Positions 1-8,935 of a DNA stretch of 64,000 nt are shown here, in pieces. The notes below the pieces were generated by a model. That model was not told where the DNA came from. It made no database searches and saw only the letters and a list, made by a program, of their open reading frames with translations. Source of the stretch: Wenzhouxiangella sp. XN201. Lineage in GTDB: Bacteria > Pseudomonadota > Gammaproteobacteria > Xanthomonadales > Wenzhouxiangellaceae. Location of the stretch: positions 496,001 through 560,000 of the forward strand of contig NZ_JAAIVI010000017.1 in NCBI RefSeq assembly GCF_011008905.1, read 5' to 3'. Position 1 is the stretch's first letter; each line of letters opens with the position of its first letter. The position numbers and the translations under genes are program-made.

Positions 1-601
1 CACGACGCCGCAGACGGTCGACCACGGCAGCGACGGAACCTCGGTCGAAGCGGTCCCCGACACCGGCTATCACTTTGTTCAGTGGAGCGACGCCAGCACC
101 GCCAATCCGCGCACCGATACCAATGTGCAGGCCGATGTGACGGTGGAAGCTGAATTCGAGATCAATTCCTACACGGTCACCTTCGTCGACCATGACGGCA
201 GCGAACTGAAGGCTGAAACCGTGGATCACGGTTCGGCGGCGACGGCTCCGGCCGATCCCACGCGCGAGGGCTACACTTTCACCGGCTGGGATGTCCCCTT
301 CGACAACGTCACAGGCAACCTGACGGTGACGGCCCAGTACGAGATCAATAGCTACACGCTGACCTATACGGTCGGCGCCAACGGCACTATCAGCGGCACG
401 ACAACGCAGACCGTCGACCACGGCAGCGACGGCGCGTCGGTCGAAGCGGTGCCGGACAGCGGCTACTTCTTCTCGCAGTGGAGCGACGGCAGCACCGAGA
501 ACCCGCGCACGGATGCGGGCGTCACTTCCGATGTCACGGTCGAAGCGGAGTTTCTGAGTATCTCGGTCTTCTCCGACCGCTTCGAAGATGCCGGTCCGTA
601 G
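1..601 (+). CDS. Secreted InlB/Listeria-Bacteroides repeat protein, 3' end
   Basis: The open frame enters at base 2 and ends with TAG at 599-601, so only about 199 C-terminal residues are visible. They alternate two repeat types. One resembles the Listeria-Bacteroides (Flg_new) repeat, with EGYTFTGW. The other resembles the divergent InlB B-repeat, with TVDHGSDG, SGYFFSQWSDGS and VTVEAEF, and occurs twice (about 1-160 and 345-555). Such repeats form small beta-rich domains in extracellular proteins. The chain ends in a short tail containing VFSDRFE, which recurs in other exported proteins of this window. No transmembrane anchor follows the tail. Family membership is clear; function is unknown. 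Confidence 0.8.
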   Translation, partial: TTPQTVDHGSDGTSVEAVPDTGYHFVQWSDASTANPRTDTNVQADVTVEAEFEINSYTVTFVDHDGSELKAETVDHGSAATAPADPTREGYTFTGWDVPFDNVTGNLTVTAQYEINSYTLTYTVGANGTISGTTTQTVDHGSDGASVEAVPDSGYFFSQWSDGSTENPRTDAGVTSDVTVEAEFLSISVFSDRFEDAGP

Positions 602-638
602 CCCACGACAGCGCGCCCCGAAACCGACGCGAATCGTC

Positions 639-660
639 GTCCCGGACCCCGATCCGGGAC
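639..660. terminator. Hairpin after the repeat-protein gene
   Basis: GTCCCGGA pairs with TCCGGGAC around a six-base loop, 38 bases after the stop codon. There is no T-run, so it is at best a Rho-assisted end or an mRNA-stabilising hairpin. Confidence 0.35.
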
Positions 661-714
661 CTCGCACATTCACGCCGGCACGGCAAAACTCACTGCCAGC
701 CGAAGCGTGCAAGG

Positions 715-744
715 CCCCGGATAACCGCTTCGCGGTTTCCGGGG
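715..744. other. Strong hairpin upstream of trpE
   Basis: CCCCGGA and AACCG on the left pair with CGGTT and TCCGGGG on the right, around a CTTCG loop. It lies about 40 bases upstream of the trpE -10-like box and has no T-run. No Trp-rich leader peptide was seen, so this is not a classical trp attenuator. Confidence 0.3.
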
Positions 745-785
745 CGACATAGTTGCTGTTGATGGCCAGCCCGCGCTTGGGCGCA

Positions 786-791
786 TACAAT
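786..791 (+). promoter_or_regulatory. Possible trpE -10 box
   Basis: TACAAT, five of six matches to TATAAT, lies 20 bases before the trpE start. No convincing -35 box was found at the usual spacing. Confidence 0.3.
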
Positions 792-810
792 AGCCGGCTC
801 GTTCTTTTCG

Positions 811-2298
811 ATGGATGGCCCAGTGGATTCGGCCCGTTTTGAGGAATTCGCCCGCGAAGGCTACAACCGCATTCCGGTCTGGCGCTCGATTGCGGCCGAC
901 CTGGATACGCCGCTGTCGGTCTACCTGAAGCTGGCCGACGGCCCCAACGCCTTTTTGCTCGAATCGGTCGAGGGCGGCGAGAACTGGGGTCGATATTCCA
1001 TAATCGGCCTGCCGTGCCGCCGCGCCTGGCGCGCCACGGGTCGCACGCTCGAATCCCTGGAATACGGCCGCGTCGTCGAGCGTAGCGACGACATCGACCC
1101 GCTCGAACAGATCGACGCCCTGGTCAAAAGCCGCAAGGCCCCCGAGCTGGACGAACTGCCCGGCTTCAGTGGCGGCCTGGTCGGCTACTTCGGCTACGAG
1201 ACGGTCGCCCACCTCGAACCCAGGCTGGATTTTTCGGCCAAGCCCGACGAGCTGGGCGTGCCCGAGATCCTGCTGCTGGAAGCCGAGGAACTGGCCGTGT
1301 TCGACAACCTGGCCGGCCGGCTCTACCTGATCGTCAATGCCGACCCGGACGAAGAACAAGCCTGGGACCACACCAATCGCCGCCTCGACCAGCTCGTCCA
1401 TCGCCTGCGCAGCGGCTCGCCCGGCTACCCGCCGCCGGTCTCGCTCGAAGCCCCGGGCGAGGATGATTTCCGCTTCGGCTTTGCCGAAAAGGACTTCAAG
1501 GACGCGGTTGCGCGCATCAAGCAATACATCCTCGACGGCGACACCATGCAGGTGGTGCTGTCCCAGCGCATGAGCGTGGACCTGGCCGCCCGGCCGCTCG
1601 ACGTCTACCGGGCCTTGAGAAGCCTCAATCCCTCGCCCTACATGTACTTTTTCGATTTCGGCGACTTCCAGGTCGTCGGCTCCTCGCCCGAAGTGCTGGT
1701 GCGCGTGTCCGACCGCGAGGCCATGGTGCGCCCCATCGCCGGCACACGCCCGCGCGGCAAGACGGCCGAAGAGGATCGCCGCCTTGAAGAGGAACTCAAG
1801 GCCGATCCCAAGGAACTGGCCGAGCACCTGATGCTCATCGACCTGGGCCGCAACGACATTGGCCGCATCGCCGCCACCGGCACGGTCGAGCTGACCGACC
1901 GCATGGTCATCGAGCGCTACTCGCACGTCATGCACCTGGTCTCGGAAGTCCACGGCCAGCTCGACACCGACATGAGCGCGATTGACGTGCTGCGCGCCAC
2001 CTTCCCGGCCGGCACGCTCTCGGGCGCCCCGAAAGTGCGCGCCATGGAAATCATCAACGAACTCGAGCCGGTCCGCCGCGGCGTCTACGCCGGCGCGGTC
2101 GGCCACCTGGACTGGCACGGCAACGCGGATCTGGCCATTGCCATCCGCACCGCGCTGGTCAAGGACCACACCCTGCACCTGCAGGCCGGCGCCGGCATCG
2201 TCGCCGACTCCGACCCGCAGGCCGAATGGGAAGAAACCCTCAACAAGGGCCGCGCACTGATCCGCGCGGTGAGTGAAGCAGGAGGGAGGCTGTCATGA
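811..2298 (+). CDS. trpE: Anthranilate synthase component I
   Basis: This 495-residue protein should be the large subunit of anthranilate synthase, which makes anthranilate from chorismate using ammonia supplied by TrpG, the first step of tryptophan synthesis. The N-terminal half has the family's regulatory sandwich fold (SVYLKLADGPNAFLLESVEGG). The C-terminal half is the chorismate-binding domain, with SSPEVLVR, RPIAGTRPRGKT, LIDLGRNDIGR and TFPAGTLSGAPKVRAMEI near residues 395-412. Length is normal for TrpE. The TGA stop overlaps the next gene's ATG by four bases, so the two are probably translationally coupled. TrpE is preferred over pabB because trpG, trpD and trpC follow. Confidence 0.97.
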   Translation: MDGPVDSARFEEFAREGYNRIPVWRSIAADLDTPLSVYLKLADGPNAFLLESVEGGENWGRYSIIGLPCRRAWRATGRTLESLEYGRVVERSDDIDPLEQIDALVKSRKAPELDELPGFSGGLVGYFGYETVAHLEPRLDFSAKPDELGVPEILLLEAEELAVFDNLAGRLYLIVNADPDEEQAWDHTNRRLDQLVHRLRSGSPGYPPPVSLEAPGEDDFRFGFAEKDFKDAVARIKQYILDGDTMQVVLSQRMSVDLAARPLDVYRALRSLNPSPYMYFFDFGDFQVVGSSPEVLVRVSDREAMVRPIAGTRPRGKTAEEDRRLEEELKADPKELAEHLMLIDLGRNDIGRIAATGTVELTDRMVIERYSHVMHLVSEVHGQLDTDMSAIDVLRATFPAGTLSGAPKVRAMEIINELEPVRRGVYAGAVGHLDWHGNADLAIAIRTALVKDHTLHLQAGAGIVADSDPQAEWEETLNKGRALIRAVSEAGGRLS

Positions 2299-3020
2299 AA
2301 CTTCGAAACTTGCTGATATTGATCGCTATCGTTCTGCTTGTCTGCGCTTGCGCGACCTCGCCGGAGGAGTCGTCGGAACCGAAGGGCTATGAAGTCTGGC
2401 ACGAGGCTGACCACATCATCTATCGCGGGATGATGATCGAAGAGGCGGTTGATGAGGTGGCCAAGCTGCTCCAGAAGCACGGTGACTCGATCAACTGGCT
2501 GGCAATCGAATCGCCCGGCGGCGACGTGATGATCGGCATGGATCTGGGCGAGCTGGTGTTCGAACACGGGCTCGATGTGAAAGCGGTCAACACCGGCTGT
2601 CACTCATCCTGTGCCAACTACGTCTTCACCGCGGGCCGCCGGAAAGTCATTGCCGAAGGCGCCACGGTGACCTGGCACGGGTCGGCGATACAGCGCAGCT
2701 GGAACATCCCGACGCGCGTCCAGCCTCGGACCGGGCTGTCGCTCCGTCGCCAACTCGAGCAAATAAGAGAGCGTCAGAAAGCGTTTTACGAGCGAATCGG
2801 CGTCGACGCGCGCATCACCGTCGTCGGCCACGATCTGGATTGCAATTGCGTCTGGGCCCTGTCGGCCGAAGATATGGCCCGGTTCGGACTGGATGGCGTC
2901 GAGGTGCCGGAAGACTACCACCAGACGGTGGCTGCCGATGCTGAGGAGCATCGCCGTACCAGGCTCCTGCCCCTGCCCGAAGATGTCTTCGACCGCATCC
3001 GCCCACCGGAGGATGCATGA
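2295..3020 (+). CDS. ClpP-like (crotonase-fold) lipoprotein within the trp operon
   Basis: This 241-residue protein has a lipoprotein signal ([14 protein letters not shown]), with the lipid-bearing Cys near residue 20, so it is probably anchored on the periplasmic side of a membrane. The mature part resembles periplasmic ClpP-class proteins (COG3904 type): [18 protein letters not shown] near residue 74, then [10 protein letters not shown] near 102-111, where a Ser would be the nucleophile, and VTWHGS. A conventional catalytic triad cannot be confirmed by eye. It overlaps trpE by ATGA and precedes trpG by 22 bases, so it is co-transcribed with tryptophan genes although no role there is known. 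The fold assignment is fairly safe; protease activity is inferred. Confidence 0.8.
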   Translation: MKLRNLLILIAIVLLVCACATSPEESSEPKGYEVWHEADHIIYRGMMIEEAVDEVAKLLQKHGDSINWLAIESPGGDVMIGMDLGELVFEHGLDVKAVNTGCHSSCANYVFTAGRRKVIAEGATVTWHGSAIQRSWNIPTRVQPRTGLSLRRQLEQIRERQKAFYERIGVDARITVVGHDLDCNCVWALSAEDMARFGLDGVEVPEDYHQTVAADAEEHRRTRLLPLPEDVFDRIRPPEDA

Positions 3021-3042
3021 GCCCAGCCAGAGGACTGCACCG

Positions 3043-3627
<585 letters not shown>

Positions 3628-3637
3628 AGATAGAACT

Positions 3638-4657
3638 ATGACCGCCATCAAGCAGGCCCTGAACGAACTGGCCGAAGGCCGCGACCTCGAAGGCGAGCTG
3701 ATGCGATCGGCCATGCACGAGATCATGGCCGGCGAAGCCGAGCCGGCGCAGATCGGCGGCCTGCTCATGGCGCTGCGCGTCAAGGGCGAGACACCGATCG
3801 AGATTGCCGCCGCCGCCGAGGTGATGCGCCAGGTCGCCCAGCGCGTCGACATCGACCGCGAGGGCCTGACCGATATCGTCGGCACCGGCGGCGACGGCGC
3901 TTCGCTGTTCAACGTCTCCACCGCATCGGCCTTCGCCGCGGCCGCCGCCGGCGTGCGCGTGGCCAAGCACGGCAATCGCTCGGTATCCAGCAAGTCGGGT
4001 GCGGCCGACGTGCTCGAAGCCGCCGGCTGCCGGCTCGACCTCACGCCTGAACAGGTCGCCATCCTCATCGACGAACTGGGCGTGGGCTTTTTGTTCGCAC
4101 CGCAGCACCACACGGCCATGAAGCACGCCATCGGCCCGCGCAAGGCGCTGGGCTTGAGAACCCTGTTCAACCTGCTCGGCCCCCTGACCAACCCCGCCGC
4201 CGCACCCAACCAGGTGCTGGGCGTGTATGCCCCGGAATTGGTCCTGCCCCTGGCCGAGGTGATGCACGCCCTGGGCAGCCGCCACGTGCTGGTCGTCCAC
4301 AGCCATGACGGCCTCGACGAAATCTCCATCGTCGAGCCGACCAAGGCCGCCGAACTCAAGAACGGCGAAATCAGCGAGCTGGAAATCCAGCCCAACGATT
4401 ACGGCATCAAGCACACCAGCCTGGCCGCGCTGCAAGTGGGCGATGCGAAAGAAAGCCTGGGCTTGGTCGAAGCTGCCCTGGGCGGCGAGCCCGGCCCGGC
4501 CGCCGACATGGTCGCGCTCAACGCCGGCGCGGCCATCTACGTCTCCGGCCGCGCCGAGAGCCTGGAAGCCGGCATCCAGCAGGCCAAAGACATCCTCGCC
4601 ACCGGCGCCGGCCTGGAACGCCTCAAGCAATACGCCACCCGGAGCTACGCCCTGTGA
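3638..4657 (+). CDS. trpD: Anthranilate phosphoribosyltransferase
   Basis: This 339-residue enzyme transfers phosphoribose from PRPP to anthranilate, the second step of tryptophan synthesis. The PRPP-binding motif GTGGDGASLFNVSTASAF lies near residues 82-100, followed by KHGNRSVSSKSGAADVLE. The family's helical N-terminal bundle and the GPLTNPA segment are present. Length is normal. The ATG at 3638 gives MTAIKQALNELAEG, a typical N-terminus; the longer open frame upstream overlaps trpG and is not expected to be translated. Its TGA overlaps the trpC GTG start by four bases. Confidence 0.97.
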   Translation: MTAIKQALNELAEGRDLEGELMRSAMHEIMAGEAEPAQIGGLLMALRVKGETPIEIAAAAEVMRQVAQRVDIDREGLTDIVGTGGDGASLFNVSTASAFAAAAAGVRVAKHGNRSVSSKSGAADVLEAAGCRLDLTPEQVAILIDELGVGFLFAPQHHTAMKHAIGPRKALGLRTLFNLLGPLTNPAAAPNQVLGVYAPELVLPLAEVMHALGSRHVLVVHSHDGLDEISIVEPTKAAELKNGEISELEIQPNDYGIKHTSLAALQVGDAKESLGLVEAALGGEPGPAADMVALNAGAAIYVSGRAESLEAGIQQAKDILATGAGLERLKQYATRSYAL

Positions 4658-5448
4658 GCGCCGACATCCTCAAGCAGATCCTGGCCGCCAAGAAAGACGA
4701 AGTCGAACACCGCCGCTCCGACCGGCCACTGGAAGAACTCAAGGCAATCGTCAAGGATCTGCCGCCCACGCGCGACTTTGCCGGCGAACTGAAAACCCGC
4801 GCGGCCGCCACAAAGGACGCCGTTATCGCCGAGGTCAAGCGCGCCTCGCCCTCTGCCGGCATCATCCGCCCCGACTTCGACCCCGAAGCGATCGCCAAGA
4901 GCTACGAAGCGGGTGGGGCGACTTGTCTGTCCGTCCTCACCGACGAAGGCTTCTTCGGCGGCCAGTCGGCCTTCCTGGTCGAGGCTAGAGCGGCCTGCCG
5001 CCTGCCCGTCCTGCGTAAGGACTTCATTATCGACCCTTGGCAGGTCGTCGAGACCCGCGCCATAGGGGCCGATGCGCTGTTGTTGATTGTTGCCGCGCTG
5101 GATGATGACCAGCTTGCCGAACTGGCCGCGTTGGGTAAGGAAGTGGGGCTGGCTGTGCTGGTGGAAGTGCACGACGAGGCAGAGATGGAGCGGGCGTTGG
5201 CGGTGCCTGGGGATCTGGTGGGGATCAATAATCGGGATTTGCATCGGTTTGTTACTGACCTGGAGACTACGCTAAGGTTGGCGCCGATGGTGCCGGAGGA
5301 TCGGTTGGTGGTTTCGGAGAGTGGGATTCACAGCTCGGAAGATGTAAAGAGGCTGCAAGACGGAGGGATTGGGGCGTTTTTGATTGGGGAGGCTTTTATG
5401 AGGGCGCATGAGCCGGGCGAGGCTCTGGGAAGGCTAATGGCGAACTGA
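4654..5448 (+). CDS. trpC: Indole-3-glycerol phosphate synthase
   Basis: This 264-residue TIM-barrel enzyme closes the ring of carboxyphenylaminodeoxyribulose phosphate to give indole-3-glycerol phosphate. It starts at GTG inside the trpD stop (GTGA). Family motifs are EVKRASPSAG near residue 58, VLRKDF near 118, VGINNRDL, and VSESGIHS near 219. There is no PRAI (TrpF) fusion. The gene looks intact, but third-position base use changes sharply near base 5090: upstream codons mostly end in C, downstream ones often in G or T (TTG, GGG, GTT). The AT-richer accessory region begins directly after the stop. Confidence 0.96.
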   Translation: MSADILKQILAAKKDEVEHRRSDRPLEELKAIVKDLPPTRDFAGELKTRAAATKDAVIAEVKRASPSAGIIRPDFDPEAIAKSYEAGGATCLSVLTDEGFFGGQSAFLVEARAACRLPVLRKDFIIDPWQVVETRAIGADALLLIVAALDDDQLAELAALGKEVGLAVLVEVHDEAEMERALAVPGDLVGINNRDLHRFVTDLETTLRLAPMVPEDRLVVSESGIHSSEDVKRLQDGGIGAFLIGEAFMRAHEPGEALGRLMAN

Positions 5449-5609
5449 TGAAGTTGTTCGCTTTTGTTTAGTTCGGTTGTCGTTTCGTCGGGCTACGCGA
5501 ATGCGCCGAGTGACAGCCGGCCAGTCGTTGGTCAAAATCTGAATCGCATGCACACCCAGGTTCTTCGAGTCGCCTGTGGCCTCGATAGCCTTCATTCTTG
5601 GAGTGATTT

Positions 5610-6107
5610 ATGGCGCAAGGGGTTTATCGCTACTTCCTGAAGTTCTTCTTTCGAGGACAAGTTGAGCCTTTAGTTGCTGAAGTGCTAGAGCGGGAGCGCG
5701 ATCGTGTCCGCGAAATAGTGGCCGCCAATCCGGTAAACGCTACAAATGAGGGATTTTTGTGTTTCGATACCGTTGACGGTAAATCGGTTGCCGTGAATCC
5801 GAATTTTGTCCAGGTCTTGCATATACTTTTCGAGCCGAGTTTTCCGTCCGGACCAGGGCGATATGAGGGTCCAGTGCTCATGTATATGCGTGATGCTGAT
5901 GATCCCTTCGAAACGTTTATTGAGGACCCAGAGCAAGCTTACGACCTGTTCTTTCACCTTGAAAATGGTCCAGATGTGGTTCCCGCTGTCAGTTTTGATG
6001 ACGAAGATGGGGAGCAAGTAATAATCGCAGCGAGAGAGTTGCTGTTTATCGTTATTCCGAGGCATGTTCTTGAAGAGGGGAGGCAGCTCGTAGAGGAGGA
6101 TATGTAA
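5610..6107 (+). CDS. Unknown protein with two similar beta-rich segments
   Basis: This 165-residue protein was not recognised. GGAG seven bases before the ATG supports the start. No signal peptide or membrane segment is visible, so it is probably cytoplasmic and is rather acidic. Two stretches look alike: FDTVDGKSVAVNPNFVQVLH (from about residue 48) and FDDEDGEQVIIAARELLFIV (from about 130). Each reads as a hairpin turn at D-G followed by a beta strand and a helix, which suggests an internal duplication. Base composition is clearly AT-richer than the trp genes, pointing to acquisition by transfer. It may form a unit with the gene at 6201. Confidence 0.55.
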   Translation: MAQGVYRYFLKFFFRGQVEPLVAEVLERERDRVREIVAANPVNATNEGFLCFDTVDGKSVAVNPNFVQVLHILFEPSFPSGPGRYEGPVLMYMRDADDPFETFIEDPEQAYDLFFHLENGPDVVPAVSFDDEDGEQVIIAARELLFIVIPRHVLEEGRQLVEEDM

Positions 6108-6200
6108 TAGCAGGATGAGCCCTAATCCTCCTGAGAACACAATTTATTGGTGCGCACTGTTCAGGCAGATTAAACAGATGGAAGGAGATGATCGGTTACT

Positions 6201-6572
6201 ATGACTAAAGAGCTCGAGATTGATGCCAAGGGTGATCACCCCTATTTTGGCTGGACTGAAGAAGCTATCAAACAGTACATTATTGATAAGCCCTTAGCGC
6301 AGGGTGATCTCATGATGATTTACAACGGGTACGGGGGGCGGCATCACTACCAACTGGCACGCGTTCAAAACACCTGTGTTGGTGCGCAGAAGCGTGTTGT
6401 TCTGACCAAATCTGCATGGTTCGGAGGCCCAGTTTTCTACCGTACTGGGAAAAACTGCTATGCCCCAACAGGGCAGTCACGGATGCTGCCGCCGGTCTCT
6501 GAGCTGATGCAGTATTTGAAAGACGACGTCGACCTGTGGCTGAGGCGGGATTGGTCAGCTTCTAAAGCCTGA
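6201..6572 (+). CDS. Unknown 123-residue protein
   Basis: Not recognised. There is no signal peptide or membrane helix. Aromatic and glycine-rich stretches (PYFGWTEEAIKQYI, IYNGYGGRHHYQLARV, SAWFGGPVFYRTGKNCYAP) suggest a compact globular domain. A good GAAGGAG lies about 13 bases before the chosen ATG, which is farther than usual, so the start is uncertain. It is 93 bases downstream of the 5610 gene on the same strand, is also AT-rich, and converges with the reverse transcriptase gene. A role linked to either neighbour cannot be shown from sequence. Confidence 0.5.
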   Translation: MTKELEIDAKGDHPYFGWTEEAIKQYIIDKPLAQGDLMMIYNGYGGRHHYQLARVQNTCVGAQKRVVLTKSAWFGGPVFYRTGKNCYAPTGQSRMLPPVSELMQYLKDDVDLWLRRDWSASKA

Positions 6573-6786
6573 AAGGTGAGAACTAGCGTGCTCAAGATCC
6601 TGCGAAGCCTTGCCTAGCGGAGGTCTGTGCACTTCTTTCTGCTGATCGTTGCATGATAAGAATTTGGAAGAGAGATGCGTCGAAGTAGAGCGCATTCCTT
6701 TGCAATGTTAGGCGCAAATCAGAAAGCACCAAGTGTCGCATCCGTAGCCGCGGGGTATTTAATGAGGAGGGGAATGAATTCCGTCA

Positions 6787-8118
6787 TCAGCTGAAATTGC
6801 CGATATCCTGAAGAAGCTTTTTAGTCTCCCTGTCGACCCTCTTATGGAATCGCAGCCTTACTTCGTCATTGCTTAGCTGTTGGACATTTTCCCCATAGTA
6901 GTCTTCTAGTAAATTCCGCATTTTTGAAATGGAGTAGTCGTCGAAGTTTGGAATATAGTTGGTTTCATGCCTGCGATGATTCGTTTCAAAAAATGTCCGA
7001 ACGAACTTTTTCGGAGTGAAGTCAGCATTAAACCGCTTACATAGCTTCATTACGAAAGCATCCAAAGAATGCAAAAGTGGTTCGTCGTTAATTTCCGAAA
7101 AATAGATAAGCCAGCCCCTTCGTTTTCCCTCGAAAACGCAGCCTGTGATACGTAAATTGATACGCCACTGGAGGTAATTTAAGTCTTTTTGTTTTGCATG
7201 TCTAAAAGAAGTGAAAAGCGAAATTATGGATTCCCGGAGTTTGGTAATTGATAGTTCGCGCGGGCGGATACTGTTTGTGTCGAAGATGTATCCGAGGTAG
7301 GGAAAGGGGTCCGTAGCATCTCCACATACAGTCTTTCGTTCCGGATCGTTGAGCGGGTGAATCTTTAGGCCTAGTCGCCGGAAGCGAACTCTAAGCTCCT
7401 CATGCACCGTTTCACGGTTGCCTGAGTCCAGTAAGATGAGGACGTCATCGACAAATCGGAAATAGCGCATGTTTTGCTGTTTCCTGTAGTGGCCATCCAG
7501 GTTTTTTAGATAAAGGTCAGCAAGAAGATTTGATACCGATAGACCTTGGGGAACACCAAGTGTTGATAGCGGGCCTTTGTGTCTTTGATGAGATACGGAA
7601 GGCTGCGCGATCGCGTCCGCTACAAGATTTAGAGCGCGTGGATCACGGATCCGCTTCCTTAAGCGAGTCAGTAGTTCTTGGTGCTTTATGGAGGGATAAA
7701 AGTTCCTTATATCTGATTTTATGTACCCGAGAGGAGGGCGGGCCTGAATCTCCCTCTTTGTATCCGCAACAATTTTTTGTGGAAGGTGGTTATTTAGATC
7801 TGTTGAGAATCGACTCGCGATCAACTGGCTTAGGGCCTTTAAGACCAGTCGGTCTCGTACAGTTGGAATGGAAATTTCTCGCGGGGCTTTACCTCTCCCT
7901 TTGCTAATCAGGCGCAACTTATATCGTGTGAATGAAAAGTCTCCATTAAGGCACTTTTTGGATATTGTCGAGATGTTCTCTTTAAGGGAAGTTTCGAATA
8001 CAACAGCTCTTACGTTATCAACTCCAGTTGAGCTGGTGTGTTTGATATGAGTGTTCCAAATGTGCAGAAGCGAGGTTTCGCTAAATGTTTCTTCAAATTC
8101 TTTAGCTACGGTCTTCAT
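6787..8118 (-). CDS. Reverse transcriptase of a probable SLATT-linked defence system
   Basis: This 443-residue protein carries the ordered motifs of a prokaryotic reverse transcriptase: KGRGKAPREISIPTVRDRLV near residue 73; motif A GYIKSDIRNFYPSI with Asp near 136; motif B LGVPQGLSVSN near 187-197; motif C FRFVDDVLIL with the Asp pair at about 224-225; and PYLGYIFD near 273-280. No maturase, HNH endonuclease or other fused domain is visible, and no group II intron structure or retron msr/msd was noted, so it fits the unassigned/defence RT groups better. Its ATG is two bases after the SLATT stop, so the two are tightly coupled. AT-rich composition against the trp operon indicates horizontal acquisition. 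Catalysis is probable; the template is unknown. Confidence 0.9.
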   Translation of the reverse strand: MKTVAKEFEETFSETSLLHIWNTHIKHTSSTGVDNVRAVVFETSLKENISTISKKCLNGDFSFTRYKLRLISKGRGKAPREISIPTVRDRLVLKALSQLIASRFSTDLNNHLPQKIVADTKREIQARPPLGYIKSDIRNFYPSIKHQELLTRLRKRIRDPRALNLVADAIAQPSVSHQRHKGPLSTLGVPQGLSVSNLLADLYLKNLDGHYRKQQNMRYFRFVDDVLILLDSGNRETVHEELRVRFRRLGLKIHPLNDPERKTVCGDATDPFPYLGYIFDTNSIRPRELSITKLRESIISLFTSFRHAKQKDLNYLQWRINLRITGCVFEGKRRGWLIYFSEINDEPLLHSLDAFVMKLCKRFNADFTPKKFVRTFFETNHRRHETNYIPNFDDYSISKMRNLLEDYYGENVQQLSNDEVRLRFHKRVDRETKKLLQDIGNFS

Positions 8119-8120
8119 TT

Positions 8121-8693
8121 CTACATGTGCAAGGCTGCGGCTAAAACCAGTAAAGGCAGAGAGACGAGAAATAGTCCGGTAAGAAAACCTGCTGACAGGT
8201 GGAAAATGTAGGACACCACGACGTACAGCTTCGGTTCTCTGTCCAAATCGGTGGCATCATTCATCATAAATTCCTCACAGAGCGCTGCGAAGTAGTCTTT
8301 CTGGAGATGATTTTCAGATAGCGCGAGGATTTCACGGTATTCTTCAGCTGCGTCTGAAGCTCCGAGGTCTTGGCTTTCTAATCGAACGTATAAAGTGCTG
8401 AGTTCTTCGTACCCATGCTTAAATTGAATTGCCCGTTCCTTAAATCTGAATCCGTTCATGAATCCAGCGAGCGCTAAAACTAGAATGGAGAAGATGAGCC
8501 AAATAGTTTCGGCCGTTTGGTCTCCTGTTGCTATATTCAAGTAGTAAACACTAGCTGCAACGGCTGAGAACGAATACCAAAGCAGGAGAGCGTTAAAAAA
8601 AGCGTTATAGCGAAGCATCCGTTGCTCCGCTTTAATCCTTGCTTTTCTTGTCCACCAAATACGGCTCGCTAGTCGTGTTCCTTCATCCCCCAT
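8121..8693 (-). CDS. SLATT-like multi-pass membrane protein, likely effector of the RT system
   Basis: The ATG at 8693 has GGAG at good spacing and gives 190 residues. The frame also runs upstream to a TTG at 8888 without a ribosome site, through a sequence that looks like structured RNA, so the short form is preferred. A basic amphipathic start (RIWWTRKARIKAEQRMLRY) leads into hydrophobic segments at about residues 32-52, 64-82 and 156-188. A helix with RFKERAIQFKHGYEELSTLY sits between the second and third. This matches the SLATT group, described as membrane effectors of nucleotide-signal and RT-linked conflict systems. Membrane damage after infection is the expected role, by inference. Confidence 0.75.
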   Translation of the reverse strand: MGDEGTRLASRIWWTRKARIKAEQRMLRYNAFFNALLLWYSFSAVAASVYYLNIATGDQTAETIWLIFSILVLALAGFMNGFRFKERAIQFKHGYEELSTLYVRLESQDLGASDAAEEYREILALSENHLQKDYFAALCEEFMMNDATDLDREPKLYVVVSYIFHLSAGFLTGLFLVSLPLLVLAAALHM

Positions 8694-8712
8694 GTTCGAT
8701 CTCCAAAAAAGA

Positions 8713-8849
8713 TGCTCCGGAGCGCCCAGCAAGTAGCAGTGTTTCGCCTCAACTTTTTGAGGCTTGTCGCGAGCGACAAGGAGTGATGACTCCTCTAGAT
8801 TAGTGTCGTCCAACAGGGACGGCTCCACATGGGAGCGCGCTCCGGAGCA
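8713..8849 (-). ncRNA. Candidate structured RNA upstream of SLATT-RT
   Basis: A perfect 13-bp inverted repeat (8713-8725 TGCTCCGGAGCGC with 8837-8849) encloses five successive hairpins. They are 8746-8763 (7 bp, GCCTCAA/TTGAGGC), 8764-8779 (TTGTCG/CGACAA), 8779-8794 (AGGAGT/ACTCCT), 8805-8823 (7 bp with one G-U) and 8822-8836 (GCTCC/GGAGC). The last two share two bases, so they may be alternatives. The element ends 20 bases before the SLATT start and lies downstream of a promoter-like sequence. Strand is assigned from the operon direction. It could be the RT's template or cofactor RNA, or a regulatory leader. Function is inferred. Confidence 0.65.
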
Positions 8850-8935
8850 ATAGCGGTTCCACCACCAATCATAACGAGGATATTGCAAGTTTCTGGGCCG
8901 CGCAACCCAAATTGAAGAACCAGAGAGAACTAGGG

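Noticed and set aside
602-810. trp attenuator leader
   Set aside because: Hairpins exist, but no short reading frame with tandem Trp codons and no terminator T-run were found.
670-2178. Long minus-strand frame opposite trpE
   Set aside because: TrpE on the plus strand is certain, and the frame arises from C-ending codons in GC-rich DNA. Its product has a low-complexity Val/Gly/His-rich look.
6787-8118. RT as a group II intron maturase or retron
   Set aside because: No HNH or maturase X domain, no intron domain V-like sequence noticed, and no msr/msd pattern directly before the RT start. The SLATT gene occupies that position.
8694-8888. Longer SLATT reading from TTG at 8888
   Set aside because: No ribosome site at the TTG; the extra 65 codons coincide with a dense set of hairpins, and the ATG at 8693 has a good GGAG.
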